NCBI RefSeq assembly: GCF_014200175.1
Contig: NZ_JACHBD010000007.1
Span: 248,001-312,000 of the forward strand
Length of the DNA: 64,000 bases
Origin: Rhizobium lentis
GTDB taxonomy: Bacteria; Pseudomonadota; Alphaproteobacteria; Rhizobiales; Rhizobiaceae
Reading direction: 5' to 3'
Below the pieces are notes generated by a model. It saw nothing but the letters and a program-made list of their open reading frames with translations, searched no databases and had not been told where the DNA came from. Below are positions 18,742-26,428 of the stretch, in pieces. Both the position numbers and the translations under genes were made by a program. Each line of letters begins with the position of its first letter. The first letter of the stretch is position 1.

Positions 18742-18766
18742 GGAACGTGAGTTTTATTGTTCATTT
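18742..18766 (+). promoter_or_regulatory. Candidate EcfG/RpoE2-type promoter for rpoH2
   Basis: GGAAC at 18742-18746 is followed 17 bp later by TTTT, placing a start site near 18772, 26 bp before the sigma-factor ATG. The general-stress ECF promoter of alphaproteobacteria is GGAAC, 16-17 bp, then (C)GTT. The -35 match is exact but the -10 is imperfect. In Sinorhizobium, rpoH2 is known to depend on RpoE2, which makes this plausible. Confidence 0.35.
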
Positions 18767-18797
18767 TGAGGGCGAAGGCCTGTTTCGGGAGATCGAA

Positions 18798-19661
18798 ATG
18801 AAGAACATGTCTGCAGATCGGCGCATGATCAAAATCGCGATGGCCGCCCCCTATCTCGCCCGTCAGGAAGAGCACGATCTCGCCACACGCTGGAAAGATC
18901 ACGACGATCGCGGTGCGCGCAACCAAATCGCCATGGCGCATATGCGCCTGGTGATCTCCATGGCCGGCAAGTTCCGCAATTTCGGCCTGCCGATGAGCGA
19001 CCTCGTGCAGGAGGGCTATGTCGGACTGCTGGAAGCGGCCGCGCGTTTCGAACCGGAACGTGATGTGCGCTTTTCGACCTATGCCAGCTGGTGGATCAGG
19101 GCGTCGATCCAGGACTATATCCTGCGCAACTGGTCGATCGTGCGCGGTGGCACGAGTTCGGCGCAGAAGGCGCTGTTCTTCAATCTGCGTCGCCTGCGCG
19201 CCAAGCTCGCCAAGGGCGACACGCAACTGACGCTGCAATCGATTCATCAGGAAATCGCCGCCGCCCTCGGCGTCAGCCTTGCCGACGTTCAGACCATGGA
19301 TGCCAGACTTTCCGGCAACGACGCTTCGCTGCAGGCGCCCTCGGTCTCCGGCGATGCCGAGAGTGCGGAGAAGATGGATTTTCTCGTCAGCGACGATCCG
19401 TTGCCGGACGAACAGGTTTCCAACATGATTGACGGCGAGCGCCGCCGCGTCTGGCTCGCCTCGGCGCTGAAACATCTCAACGAACGCGAGATGAAGATCA
19501 TCAGCGCCCGGCGACTTGCCGAAGATGGCGCTACGCTCGAAGAACTCGGCGCCGATCTCGGCATTTCCAAAGAGCGTGTGCGGCAGATCGAAAGCCGGGC
19601 GATGGAAAAGCTTCGCAGTGCGCTGGTCAGCGCCGACCCGCATATGGCGGCCTACGCGTAG
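18798..19661 (+). CDS. rpoH2: RNA polymerase sigma-32 factor, RpoH2 type
   Basis: A 287-aa sigma-70-family factor directing heat-shock and stress transcription. Region 2 has HMRLVISMAGKFRNFGLPMSDLVQEGYVGL and FSTYASWWIRASIQDYILRNWS. The RpoH-box, characteristic of sigma-32, appears as QKALFFNLRRLR. Region 4.2 ends with LGISKERVRQIESRAMEKL. The ATG at 18798 with an upstream GGGAGA is chosen over an extension to 18702. It is assigned RpoH2 because rhizobia have two RpoH proteins and this one carries the diverged SADRRMIKIAMAAPYL N-terminus; that paralogue call is from memory. Confidence 0.85.
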   Translation: MKNMSADRRMIKIAMAAPYLARQEEHDLATRWKDHDDRGARNQIAMAHMRLVISMAGKFRNFGLPMSDLVQEGYVGLLEAAARFEPERDVRFSTYASWWIRASIQDYILRNWSIVRGGTSSAQKALFFNLRRLRAKLAKGDTQLTLQSIHQEIAAALGVSLADVQTMDARLSGNDASLQAPSVSGDAESAEKMDFLVSDDPLPDEQVSNMIDGERRRVWLASALKHLNEREMKIISARRLAEDGATLEELGADLGISKERVRQIESRAMEKLRSALVSADPHMAAYA

Positions 19662-19742
19662 CCCGAGAGTGCTTACAGCATCCTTTGCGCGTTTGAAAAG
19701 ACGCGCGCCGTAAACCTCGTTCCCCTCCAGCAGCACAGACTG

Positions 19743-19767
19743 GCCCGGCGCAAGCCGGGCTTTTTTT
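19743..19767 (+). terminator. Intrinsic terminator of rpoH2
   Basis: Perfect 7-bp stem GCCCGGC (19743-19749) with GCCGGGC (19754-19760), GCAA loop and seven Ts. The T run overlaps the stop codon of the convergent M48 gene at 19766-19768. Confidence 0.92.
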
Positions 19768-21310
19768 ACTCGGCAATGATCTTGACGCGATCGCCGGGTG
19801 AAACGGCCGCGCCCATGGGCAGGGCGTTGATGAGTTTGAAGAGATCGAGCTTGCGGTCGGTGCCCATCATCCGGGCGGCAAGCGTCGAGATGTTCTCGCC
19901 CGGCCGCACCGTGACGACACGGATGCGCATCGGCTTCAGCGAGGCCGCTTCCGCCGGCGTCATGCGCCGGAAACTCGCCCGCAGAACATTGGCCGTCGGC
20001 TCCAGGGCCTCGCTGCCTTTCGGCACCGCGGTGAGGAAACGGAAGATCTGCGCATTGTTGCGGATCACGGTGACATCGAAATCCCAGCGATCGGCGCTGG
20101 CGCGTGCGGTGGCAGCTTCCATGCCATTGACGGTGATCTGCTGGATGGTCGACGGATCGAGACCGGTCACCCAGCCGCTGGAGATATAGTTGGTAAGGCT
20201 CTGGTTCTGGTTGTCGGCGACGCCATCGAAACGGACGGCGATGTCGCTCGGGCCGGTGGCCATCACCGCCTCGACCTTGTTATCGATGTGAAAGTCCGGC
20301 GGCACGTCGAAGCGGATGCCGAGACCGCCGTGCAGGAAGGTCTGACCGCGCACATAGCCTTCTTCCGGGCTGTCGCCGTAGAGCAGGCCGTCTATGCCGT
20401 CGAGATAATAATCGCGGCCCTTGTCGCCGACCGAACCTTCCTGGCCGAAGGCCCGCGCATGGGTGCGGGCAAGCTCGATGCGCTGGGCGGAATTCGGGTG
20501 GCTCGACAGGAAGTCGAGGCTCTGGTCGGCTTCCGGATCGACCGACATGAAGCGGCTGTAGGCCGCCATGGAATCGAGGAAGCGGGCGGCCGCATAGGGA
20601 TCGTAACCGGCTTCGCCAAGCATGCGCACGCCGATGACATCGGCCTGCAGCTCCTGCTGGCGGGAGAAGGCGGCCAGCCGCAGCTTGCCGCGGGCCAACG
20701 CCTGTTTGCCGGCGATATCGCTGGAAAGGACCTCGGCGACGACGCGGCTGGCGATGACCTCCGCCTCTTCGCGCTTCTGCCGCTCGATGCCGTGGTTCGC
20801 CGTCACATGGCCCATCTCATGCGACAGCACGGCGGCGACCTCCGAGGCGTCATTGGCAAGGGCGAGCAGGCCGCGCGTAACGTAGAGATAACCGCCCGGC
20901 AGCGCGAAGGCGTTGATAGCCGGCGAGTTCAAGATGGTGATGCGGTAGGACTGGCTCGGATTTTCCGACACCGCCGTGAGCGCGCCGGCGATGCGGGCGA
21001 CGAGACGCTCGGTCTTGGCATCCTTATATTCGCCGCCGTAGCTTGCCACGATGCGCGGATGTTCCCGCGCGCCCATCGCTGCACGCGGGTCGTTCTTCTG
21101 CACCTCGTCAACGATCTGCGGATTGGAAGACGGCGAGATGCTCGGCTGATAGGATTGTTCTATCAGCGATTGACACCCGTTCAGCGCCATTGCGATGGCT
21201 GACAGCAACATCAGCTGACGCGCGAAACGGCGCGGCGCGGAGATGGCATCACTGGAAAGCGCGGGTGATTTCCACGTCGTCAAGCTGTCCAGTCTGGTTC
21301 TCCGCATCAT
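19766..21310 (-). CDS. M48-family metalloprotease with C-terminal LysM-like domain
   Basis: About 514 aa. The zinc-protease core contains VLSHEMGHVTANHG with the HExxH ligands, and a downstream QQELQADVIG that supplies the glutamate ligand. An N-terminal signal followed by MALNGC suggests a lipoprotein facing the periplasm. A middle region of unknown fold follows, and the C-terminus (VVTVRPGENISTLAARM to VSPGDRVKIIAE) looks like a LysM domain for peptidoglycan binding. Related proteins (BepA/LoiP type) do envelope quality control. Start is uncertain: the ATG pair at 21310/21307 is preferred over a TTG at 21412. The 387-bp gap upstream holds nothing I recognise. Confidence 0.8.
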   Translation of the reverse strand: MMRRTRLDSLTTWKSPALSSDAISAPRRFARQLMLLSAIAMALNGCQSLIEQSYQPSISPSSNPQIVDEVQKNDPRAAMGAREHPRIVASYGGEYKDAKTERLVARIAGALTAVSENPSQSYRITILNSPAINAFALPGGYLYVTRGLLALANDASEVAAVLSHEMGHVTANHGIERQKREEAEVIASRVVAEVLSSDIAGKQALARGKLRLAAFSRQQELQADVIGVRMLGEAGYDPYAAARFLDSMAAYSRFMSVDPEADQSLDFLSSHPNSAQRIELARTHARAFGQEGSVGDKGRDYYLDGIDGLLYGDSPEEGYVRGQTFLHGGLGIRFDVPPDFHIDNKVEAVMATGPSDIAVRFDGVADNQNQSLTNYISSGWVTGLDPSTIQQITVNGMEAATARASADRWDFDVTVIRNNAQIFRFLTAVPKGSEALEPTANVLRASFRRMTPAEAASLKPMRIRVVTVRPGENISTLAARMMGTDRKLDLFKLINALPMGAAVSPGDRVKIIAE

Positions 21311-21697
21311 CTCGCTGCTTTGCCGGTTTGCCGCAAATCGGGACCGGCCTTGGCAAGGGGAACTCAACAGGTGTGCACCCCTGATCTCGCGCTGCACAAT
21401 AGGCCGATACAAGTCATTGCTGTAGCTGATTTACGCATCGGTTGCATAGCGAGACTCTGTTTAATTGTGGCGCCGTTGCATTTTGGCAATGCCTCAGCCT
21501 TGAGGTCTCCCTTCGCTCGGATGAAATTATGGCGAAAGTTCCGTCACGCGGCGCTGATTTGTCGGCGCCACGGAAAAAGAACGGAGTGATTGAGGCAATC
21601 GCCGCAGAAACAGAAACAGCGCACGAAAACAACAACTCCTGATCGTGATTCTCAGGACGGGACACCTGATGTGAAGCGTTCCGATTTTGCCATCGGG

Positions 21698-23236
21698 CTA
21701 TTCCGCCGCTTCCGCCCTTGCCGGTTGCAGTTGCTTCGTCTCGCCGGCGCGCGGCAGCTGCACGGGCTTCACCATCACAGCGGCGGCAAGGCCGATCAGG
21801 GCAATGGCGCAGGAGGTCACGAACAGCGGCGAGAAGGCGGCGGCATAGAGATCCGCGACGGCCTGGCGGCTGGCTTCGGGAAGCGCGGCCATCATCTTCG
21901 GCGTCAGCTGTTCGATATCGGCAACCCCGGCAATGGGAATGCCGGCCTTGCCGAGACCAGAGGCGATGATGGCGCCGTAGATGGAAATGGCGATCGAAGC
22001 GCCGCCCATGCGCGAGAGCGTCACCGAGCCGGTCGCGGCGCCGACGTCGCGGGCCGGCGCAGCATTCTGCACGCCGATAACGGGAACCTGCTGGGCAAGG
22101 CCGATCCCGATTCCGTGCAGCAGCATAATCGCCCCGATGAAGACGATTGGCGTTCCGGCCTGGATCTGCGACATCAGCGCGAAGGCGACGGCGCTACAGG
22201 TGAAACTGGCGACGGCGAAGGGTTTGTAGCGCCCCGTTCTGGAAATGATGCGGCCTGCCGATAGCGATCCGCACACGAGACCGCCCGTGAGAAGGATGAA
22301 CAGAAGGCCGGCGGCGGATGGCGAAAGACCCGTCGTCGTCTGCAGGAAGAGAGCGAAGTAATTGACCATGCCGATGGCAATGGCGCCGCCCATGATCGAG
22401 ATGATCAGCAGCAGGCTGAAGGTCGAATTGCGGAAGAGCTGCAGCGGCAGGATCGGCTCCAATGCGCGGCGTTCGACGAAAACCCAGGCGACGGCGCAAA
22501 CGATGCCGAAGGCGACGACGCCAATGCTCTCAGGCGAGATCAATGCGCCGAACAGTTCGCTGCTATCGGTGGCGAGCACGATGCTCGTCGTCGTCAACGC
22601 AAGCAGCAGCGCACCGGCATAGTCGATCTTGGGGCGGCGATGCGGTTTGCGGTAAGGTAGCATGAAGGCAAGGCCGGTCAGCGCGATGAAGCCGATCGGC
22701 ACGTTGACGAGGAAGATCGAGCGCCAGCCGAAGAGGTCACTCATCGTACCGCCGAGCACTGGCCCGACCGCGCCCGACGCCATCAGCACCAGGCTGGAAT
22801 AGCTCTGATAGCGCGCCCGCTCGCGTGGCTCGAACAGATCGGCGTTGACGGCAAAGATCGATACCATGATGCCGCCGCCGCCGAGGCCTTGTAGCACGCG
22901 GGCGGCTATTAGCGTATCCATCGAGACAGCGAGGCCGCAGACCGCAGAGCCGACGGTGAAGATTGCGATCGCCGTCATCATCACGTATTTGCGGCCGAAG
23001 AGATCGCCGAGCTTGCCGTAAAGCGGCATGACGGCGCTGAGAGCCAGAAGATAGGCCGATCCGATCCAGCCGAAACGTTCGAGATGGCCGAATTCGCCGA
23101 CGATCGTCGGCAGCGCCGTGGAAACTATCTGATTATCCAGCGTCGCCATGAACATGGCGGTCATCAGGAAGAAGAAGAGGATAAGCCGGCGACGAGGATC
23201 CGTCACCAGCGGCGCAGGCGCGAGTTGCATGTCCAT
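21698..23236 (-). CDS. DHA2-family multidrug efflux MFS transporter
   Basis: A 512-aa drug:proton antiporter with about 14 membrane helices. It shows LDNQIVSTALPTIVGEFG (motif D1 region), GKLGDLFGRKYVMM (motif A) and the antiporter motif C-like GAVGPVLGGTMSDLFGWRSIF. The ATG at 23236 is chosen because a promoter (TTGACA, 17 bp, CATAAA on the minus strand) and a MarR-type operator lie directly over the upstream ATG at 23281. Divergent from the MarR gene, which probably represses it. Confidence 0.88.
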   Translation of the reverse strand: MDMQLAPAPLVTDPRRRLILFFFLMTAMFMATLDNQIVSTALPTIVGEFGHLERFGWIGSAYLLALSAVMPLYGKLGDLFGRKYVMMTAIAIFTVGSAVCGLAVSMDTLIAARVLQGLGGGGIMVSIFAVNADLFEPRERARYQSYSSLVLMASGAVGPVLGGTMSDLFGWRSIFLVNVPIGFIALTGLAFMLPYRKPHRRPKIDYAGALLLALTTTSIVLATDSSELFGALISPESIGVVAFGIVCAVAWVFVERRALEPILPLQLFRNSTFSLLLIISIMGGAIAIGMVNYFALFLQTTTGLSPSAAGLLFILLTGGLVCGSLSAGRIISRTGRYKPFAVASFTCSAVAFALMSQIQAGTPIVFIGAIMLLHGIGIGLAQQVPVIGVQNAAPARDVGAATGSVTLSRMGGASIAISIYGAIIASGLGKAGIPIAGVADIEQLTPKMMAALPEASRQAVADLYAAAFSPLFVTSCAIALIGLAAAVMVKPVQLPRAGETKQLQPARAEAAE

Positions 23237-23266
23237 GGATGCTTCGTTCCGATTGGTCGGCTTTTT

Positions 23267-23300
23267 ATGTGCTGTTAGCATATAGTTGTCAATAGCACAT
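23267..23300. promoter_or_regulatory. Inverted-repeat operator in the marR/efflux intergenic region
   Basis: Two 14-bp half-sites, ATGTGCTGTTAGCA (23267-23280) and its inverted partner TGTCAATAGCACAT (23287-23300), match at 11 of 14 positions with a 6-bp spacer. The minus-strand -35 TTGACA lies within the right arm, so repressor binding would block the efflux promoter. It is the only strong palindrome between the two genes and is the natural candidate site for the neighbouring MarR protein. Confidence 0.7.
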
Positions 23301-23351
23301 TATTGACGCGGGCATATTCAGTTTCCGCTTCCGCTCTGTTATGGTGTCGTG

Positions 23352-23876
23352 ATGAATGAAACTCTGACCAGCATCCTGTCCAACAGCCCGGCCGAGCCGG
23401 ACGACAACGTGCCCCTCATCGGCCGGAGCATGGCGCGCATGCGGCTGCTGACAGGACGGCGGCTGATCGGCCGGTTGGCCATCCAAAGCGCCGCACCGGG
23501 CCTCGAGCTTTCGCATCTCGATGTGCTCGATGCCGTGCGCAGGGCGCAGCCTGCCGGCGAGGTCACGGTCGGCCTGATCGCGGAGATGCTGCGCATCGAT
23601 CCCTCACGGGCAAGTAGGGTGGTCGCCGACATGGTCGGACGCAACGTGCTGCGCCGCGAGGCATCGCAAGCCGATGCGCGGCGGATCGTCGTCGTCATGA
23701 CGGCGGCGGGTGAGGCCCTGCTTGCAGAGATCCGCGCGCAGAAATTCGCAATCATCTCTCAGATCGTCTCCGATTGGCCTGAAGAGGATGTCGAACGTTT
23801 CGCAACGCTGTTCGATCGTTTTATCGGCGGTTACGAGGCGATCTTCCTGTCGCGTGACAAGGATACGCCGGGTTGA
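23352..23876 (+). CDS. MarR-family transcriptional regulator
   Basis: A 174-aa winged-helix dimeric repressor. The DNA-binding domain covers LSHLDVLDAVRR through VTVGLIAEMLRIDPSRASRVVADMVGRNVLRREASQADARR, with the characteristic wing residues DARR. It is encoded divergently from a DHA2 efflux pump, with a palindrome between them, the standard arrangement for a drug-responsive autoregulated pair. The ATG at 23352 is preferred over the adjoining GTG at 23349. Confidence 0.9.
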   Translation: MNETLTSILSNSPAEPDDNVPLIGRSMARMRLLTGRRLIGRLAIQSAAPGLELSHLDVLDAVRRAQPAGEVTVGLIAEMLRIDPSRASRVVADMVGRNVLRREASQADARRIVVVMTAAGEALLAEIRAQKFAIISQIVSDWPEEDVERFATLFDRFIGGYEAIFLSRDKDTPG

Positions 23877-23931
23877 GGTGATCCCCGATCCTTCGGCCCT
23901 TCCCCTCGACCCCCCGTTTGCGCTAAGGGCA

Positions 23932-24588
23932 ATGCCCATGAGCCAATCGACCTTCACCATTCTGCTCGGCGGCGAACTCAGCCTGACGGAGCGCCTTCGC
24001 CGTGCGATCGGCGGCAGCCGCTTCATCGCAGCCGATGGCGGCATGCGGCATGCGGCGGCACTCAGCGTGACGCCGGAGCTCTGGGTCGGCGATTTCGATT
24101 CGACTCCGGCCGATCTCGACGGGGCGTTTCCCAATGTGCCGAGACAGCCTTACCCGGCGGCAAAAGCAGCGACGGACGGCGAAATCGCCGTATCGGAAGC
24201 GATCGCCCGCGGTGCGCGGCGGCTGATCCTCGCCGGCGCGCTCGGCGGCGAACGCTCCGACCATGCGCTCCAGCATCTGTTGTCGGCCGTCAGCCTGGCG
24301 GAAGAGGGTTTCGATGTGCTGCTGACCTCGGGCAAGGAGGAGGCGGTGCCGTTGATTGCCGGCATGATCGAACTCGATCTCCCCGCAGGCAGCCTGTTTT
24401 CAGTGCCCGGATTCAGCCCGCTGACCGGCCTTTCGATTGAGAATGCGCGTTATCCGCTCACGGATTACGATCTGCCTTTCGGCTCGTCGCGCACCATTTC
24501 CAACGTGGCGAAAGGCAAGGTTCGTTTTTCGCTCGGCAGCGGCCGGGCGATCGTGCTTGCCCGACCTTACGATCTTTCCGGAGTCTGA
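23932..24588 (+). CDS. thiN: Thiamine pyrophosphokinase
   Basis: A 218-aa enzyme converting thiamine plus ATP to thiamine diphosphate. It has the family sequence FIAADGGMRHAAAL, LWVGDFDS and LILAGALGGERSDHALQHLL, containing the acidic and Asp/His residues of the ATP and thiamine site. The start at 23932 (MPMSQ) or 23938 is chosen; the open frame upstream overlaps marR. It ends 3 bp before the ABC-F gene, suggesting a shared transcript. Confidence 0.9.
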   Translation: MPMSQSTFTILLGGELSLTERLRRAIGGSRFIAADGGMRHAAALSVTPELWVGDFDSTPADLDGAFPNVPRQPYPAAKAATDGEIAVSEAIARGARRLILAGALGGERSDHALQHLLSAVSLAEEGFDVLLTSGKEEAVPLIAGMIELDLPAGSLFSVPGFSPLTGLSIENARYPLTDYDLPFGSSRTISNVAKGKVRFSLGSGRAIVLARPYDLSGV

Positions 24589-24591
24589 TTT

Positions 24592-26412
24592 TTGGCCCCT
24601 CCCATTCTGAAACTCGACGACATCTTTTTGAGCTTCGGCGGCGCGCCGCTTCTGGCGGGTGCTTCGCTGCAGATCGAACCCGGCGACAAGATCTGTCTCG
24701 TCGGCCGCAACGGCTCGGGAAAATCCACGCTGCTGAAGATTGCCGCCGGCCTGGTGGAGGCGCAGTCGGGCGAGGTCTTCCGCCATCCCTCTTCGACGGT
24801 GCGTTATCTCGAACAGTCGCCGGATTTTGCAGGCTTCAGCACGGTGCAGGCTTATGCGGAAGCCGGGCTCGGGCCGGGTGACGACCCTTATCGCGTCACC
24901 TATCTGCTGTCGCATCTCGGGCTGACCGGCGAAGAAAATCCGAGCAATCTTTCCGGCGGTGAATCACGGCGTGCCGCCCTAGCGCGGGTGCTGGCGCCGG
25001 AACCTGACATTCTCCTGCTCGACGAGCCGACCAACCATCTCGATCTGCCGACGATCGAATGGCTGGAAGGCGAGTTGCAGAAGAGCCGCAGCGCCCTGGT
25101 GCTGATCTCGCACGACCGGCGTTTCCTGGAAAAGGTTTCGACCGCGACCGTCTGGCTCGACCGCGGCACCTCGCGCCGGCTCGACAGGGGGTTTGCGCAT
25201 TTCGAAGCGTGGCGTGACCAGGTTCTGGAGGCCGAGGAGTTGGAGCAGCACAAGCTCGGCAAAGCGATTGAGCGCGAGGAGCACTGGCTGCGCTACGGCG
25301 TCACGGCGCGGCGCAAGCGCAATATGCGCCGGCTCGGCGAGCTGCAGACGATGCGTTCGCAGTATCGCGGCCATAAGGGACCGCAGGGCACGGTGCAGGC
25401 GACTCTTTCAGACGCGCAGGAATCCGGCAAGCTGGTGATCGAGGCCGATAAGATCACCAAGAGTTTCGGCGAGCGCGCCATCGTCACGCCCTTCTCCATC
25501 CGCGTGCATCGCGGCGATTGCATTGGCTTGGTCGGCCCGAACGGCGCCGGCAAGACGACATTGTTGAAAATGCTGACCGGGCAGCTTTCTCCGGATAGCG
25601 GCACGATAAAGCTCGGCACCAATCTGGAGGTCGCGACGCTCGACCAGAAGCGCGAGGATCTCGATCCCGAGGATACGCTTGCAAACTACCTGACGGACGG
25701 GCGCGGCGAAAACCTGATCGTCAACGGCGAGCAGCGGCATGTCACTGGTTACATGAAGGAGTTCCTGTTTCAGCCGGAACAGGCGCGGACGCCGATCAGG
25801 AGCCTCTCCGGCGGCGAGCGCGCCCGACTGATGCTGGCCCGCATTCTTTCGCGCCCGGCGAATCTTCTGATCCTCGACGAGCCGACCAACGATCTCGATA
25901 TCGAAACACTCGACCTCTTGCAGGAAATGGTCGCCGGCTTTCCCGGCACCGTCATTCTCGTCAGCCACGACCGCGATTTCCTCGACCGCACCGTGACCTC
26001 GACGATCGCCCCTGCAGTGCCGGATGCGCCTGATGGCCGCTGGATCGAATATGCCGGCGGCTATTCGGATATGCTCGCCCAGCGAAAGGGCGCGCTCGAG
26101 GAGCGCAAAAGGGCTGAGAAGGCGGCGGAGAGGCCGAAAACCCAGGAGACGGCAGCTGCCGCGGGAAGCGCAAGGGGCAAGCTCTCCTTCAAGCAGAAAT
26201 TCGCGCTGGAAAACCTGCCGAAGGAGATGGCCAAAGCCGAAGCCGAGATCGCCAAGCGCGAACAGGTGATGGCAGATCCCAATTTCTTCACGCGTGATCC
26301 GGCAGCCTTTAACCGGCTTGCAGCCGAGATGGAGAAACTGCGCGCCGGTCTGACCGCCATGGAAGAGGAGTGGCTGGAGCTCGAAATGCTGCGGGAAGAG
26401 CTGGAGGGCTGA
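24592..26412 (+). CDS. ABC-F family ATPase (Uup-like)
   Basis: A 606-aa soluble protein with two ABC ATPase domains and no membrane segment. Domain 1: GRNGSGKST, LSGGESRRAALARVLA, LLLDEPTNHLD. Domain 2: GPNGAGKTT, LSGGERARLMLARILS, LILDEPTNDLD. The interdomain linker is helical, and a basic/acidic coiled-coil C-terminus (about residues 520-606) resembles Uup. ABC-F proteins act on ribosomes, or in Uup's case also on branched DNA. The start is TTG at 24592. The stop codon forms part of a hairpin shared with the convergent ABC gene. Confidence 0.92.
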   Translation: MAPPILKLDDIFLSFGGAPLLAGASLQIEPGDKICLVGRNGSGKSTLLKIAAGLVEAQSGEVFRHPSSTVRYLEQSPDFAGFSTVQAYAEAGLGPGDDPYRVTYLLSHLGLTGEENPSNLSGGESRRAALARVLAPEPDILLLDEPTNHLDLPTIEWLEGELQKSRSALVLISHDRRFLEKVSTATVWLDRGTSRRLDRGFAHFEAWRDQVLEAEELEQHKLGKAIEREEHWLRYGVTARRKRNMRRLGELQTMRSQYRGHKGPQGTVQATLSDAQESGKLVIEADKITKSFGERAIVTPFSIRVHRGDCIGLVGPNGAGKTTLLKMLTGQLSPDSGTIKLGTNLEVATLDQKREDLDPEDTLANYLTDGRGENLIVNGEQRHVTGYMKEFLFQPEQARTPIRSLSGGERARLMLARILSRPANLLILDEPTNDLDIETLDLLQEMVAGFPGTVILVSHDRDFLDRTVTSTIAPAVPDAPDGRWIEYAGGYSDMLAQRKGALEERKRAEKAAERPKTQETAAAAGSARGKLSFKQKFALENLPKEMAKAEAEIAKREQVMADPNFFTRDPAAFNRLAAEMEKLRAGLTAMEEEWLELEMLREELEG

Positions 26413-26428
26413 GTTTCACAACTCAGCC
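26407..26428. terminator. Hairpin shared by two convergent stop codons
   Basis: Perfect 9-bp stem GGCTGAGTT (26407-26415) with AACTCAGCC (26420-26428) around a TCAC loop. It contains the TGA of the ABC-F gene and the TGA of the opposite-strand ABC gene. There is no T tract, so it may be a weak bidirectional terminator or a 3'-end stabiliser. Confidence 0.5.
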
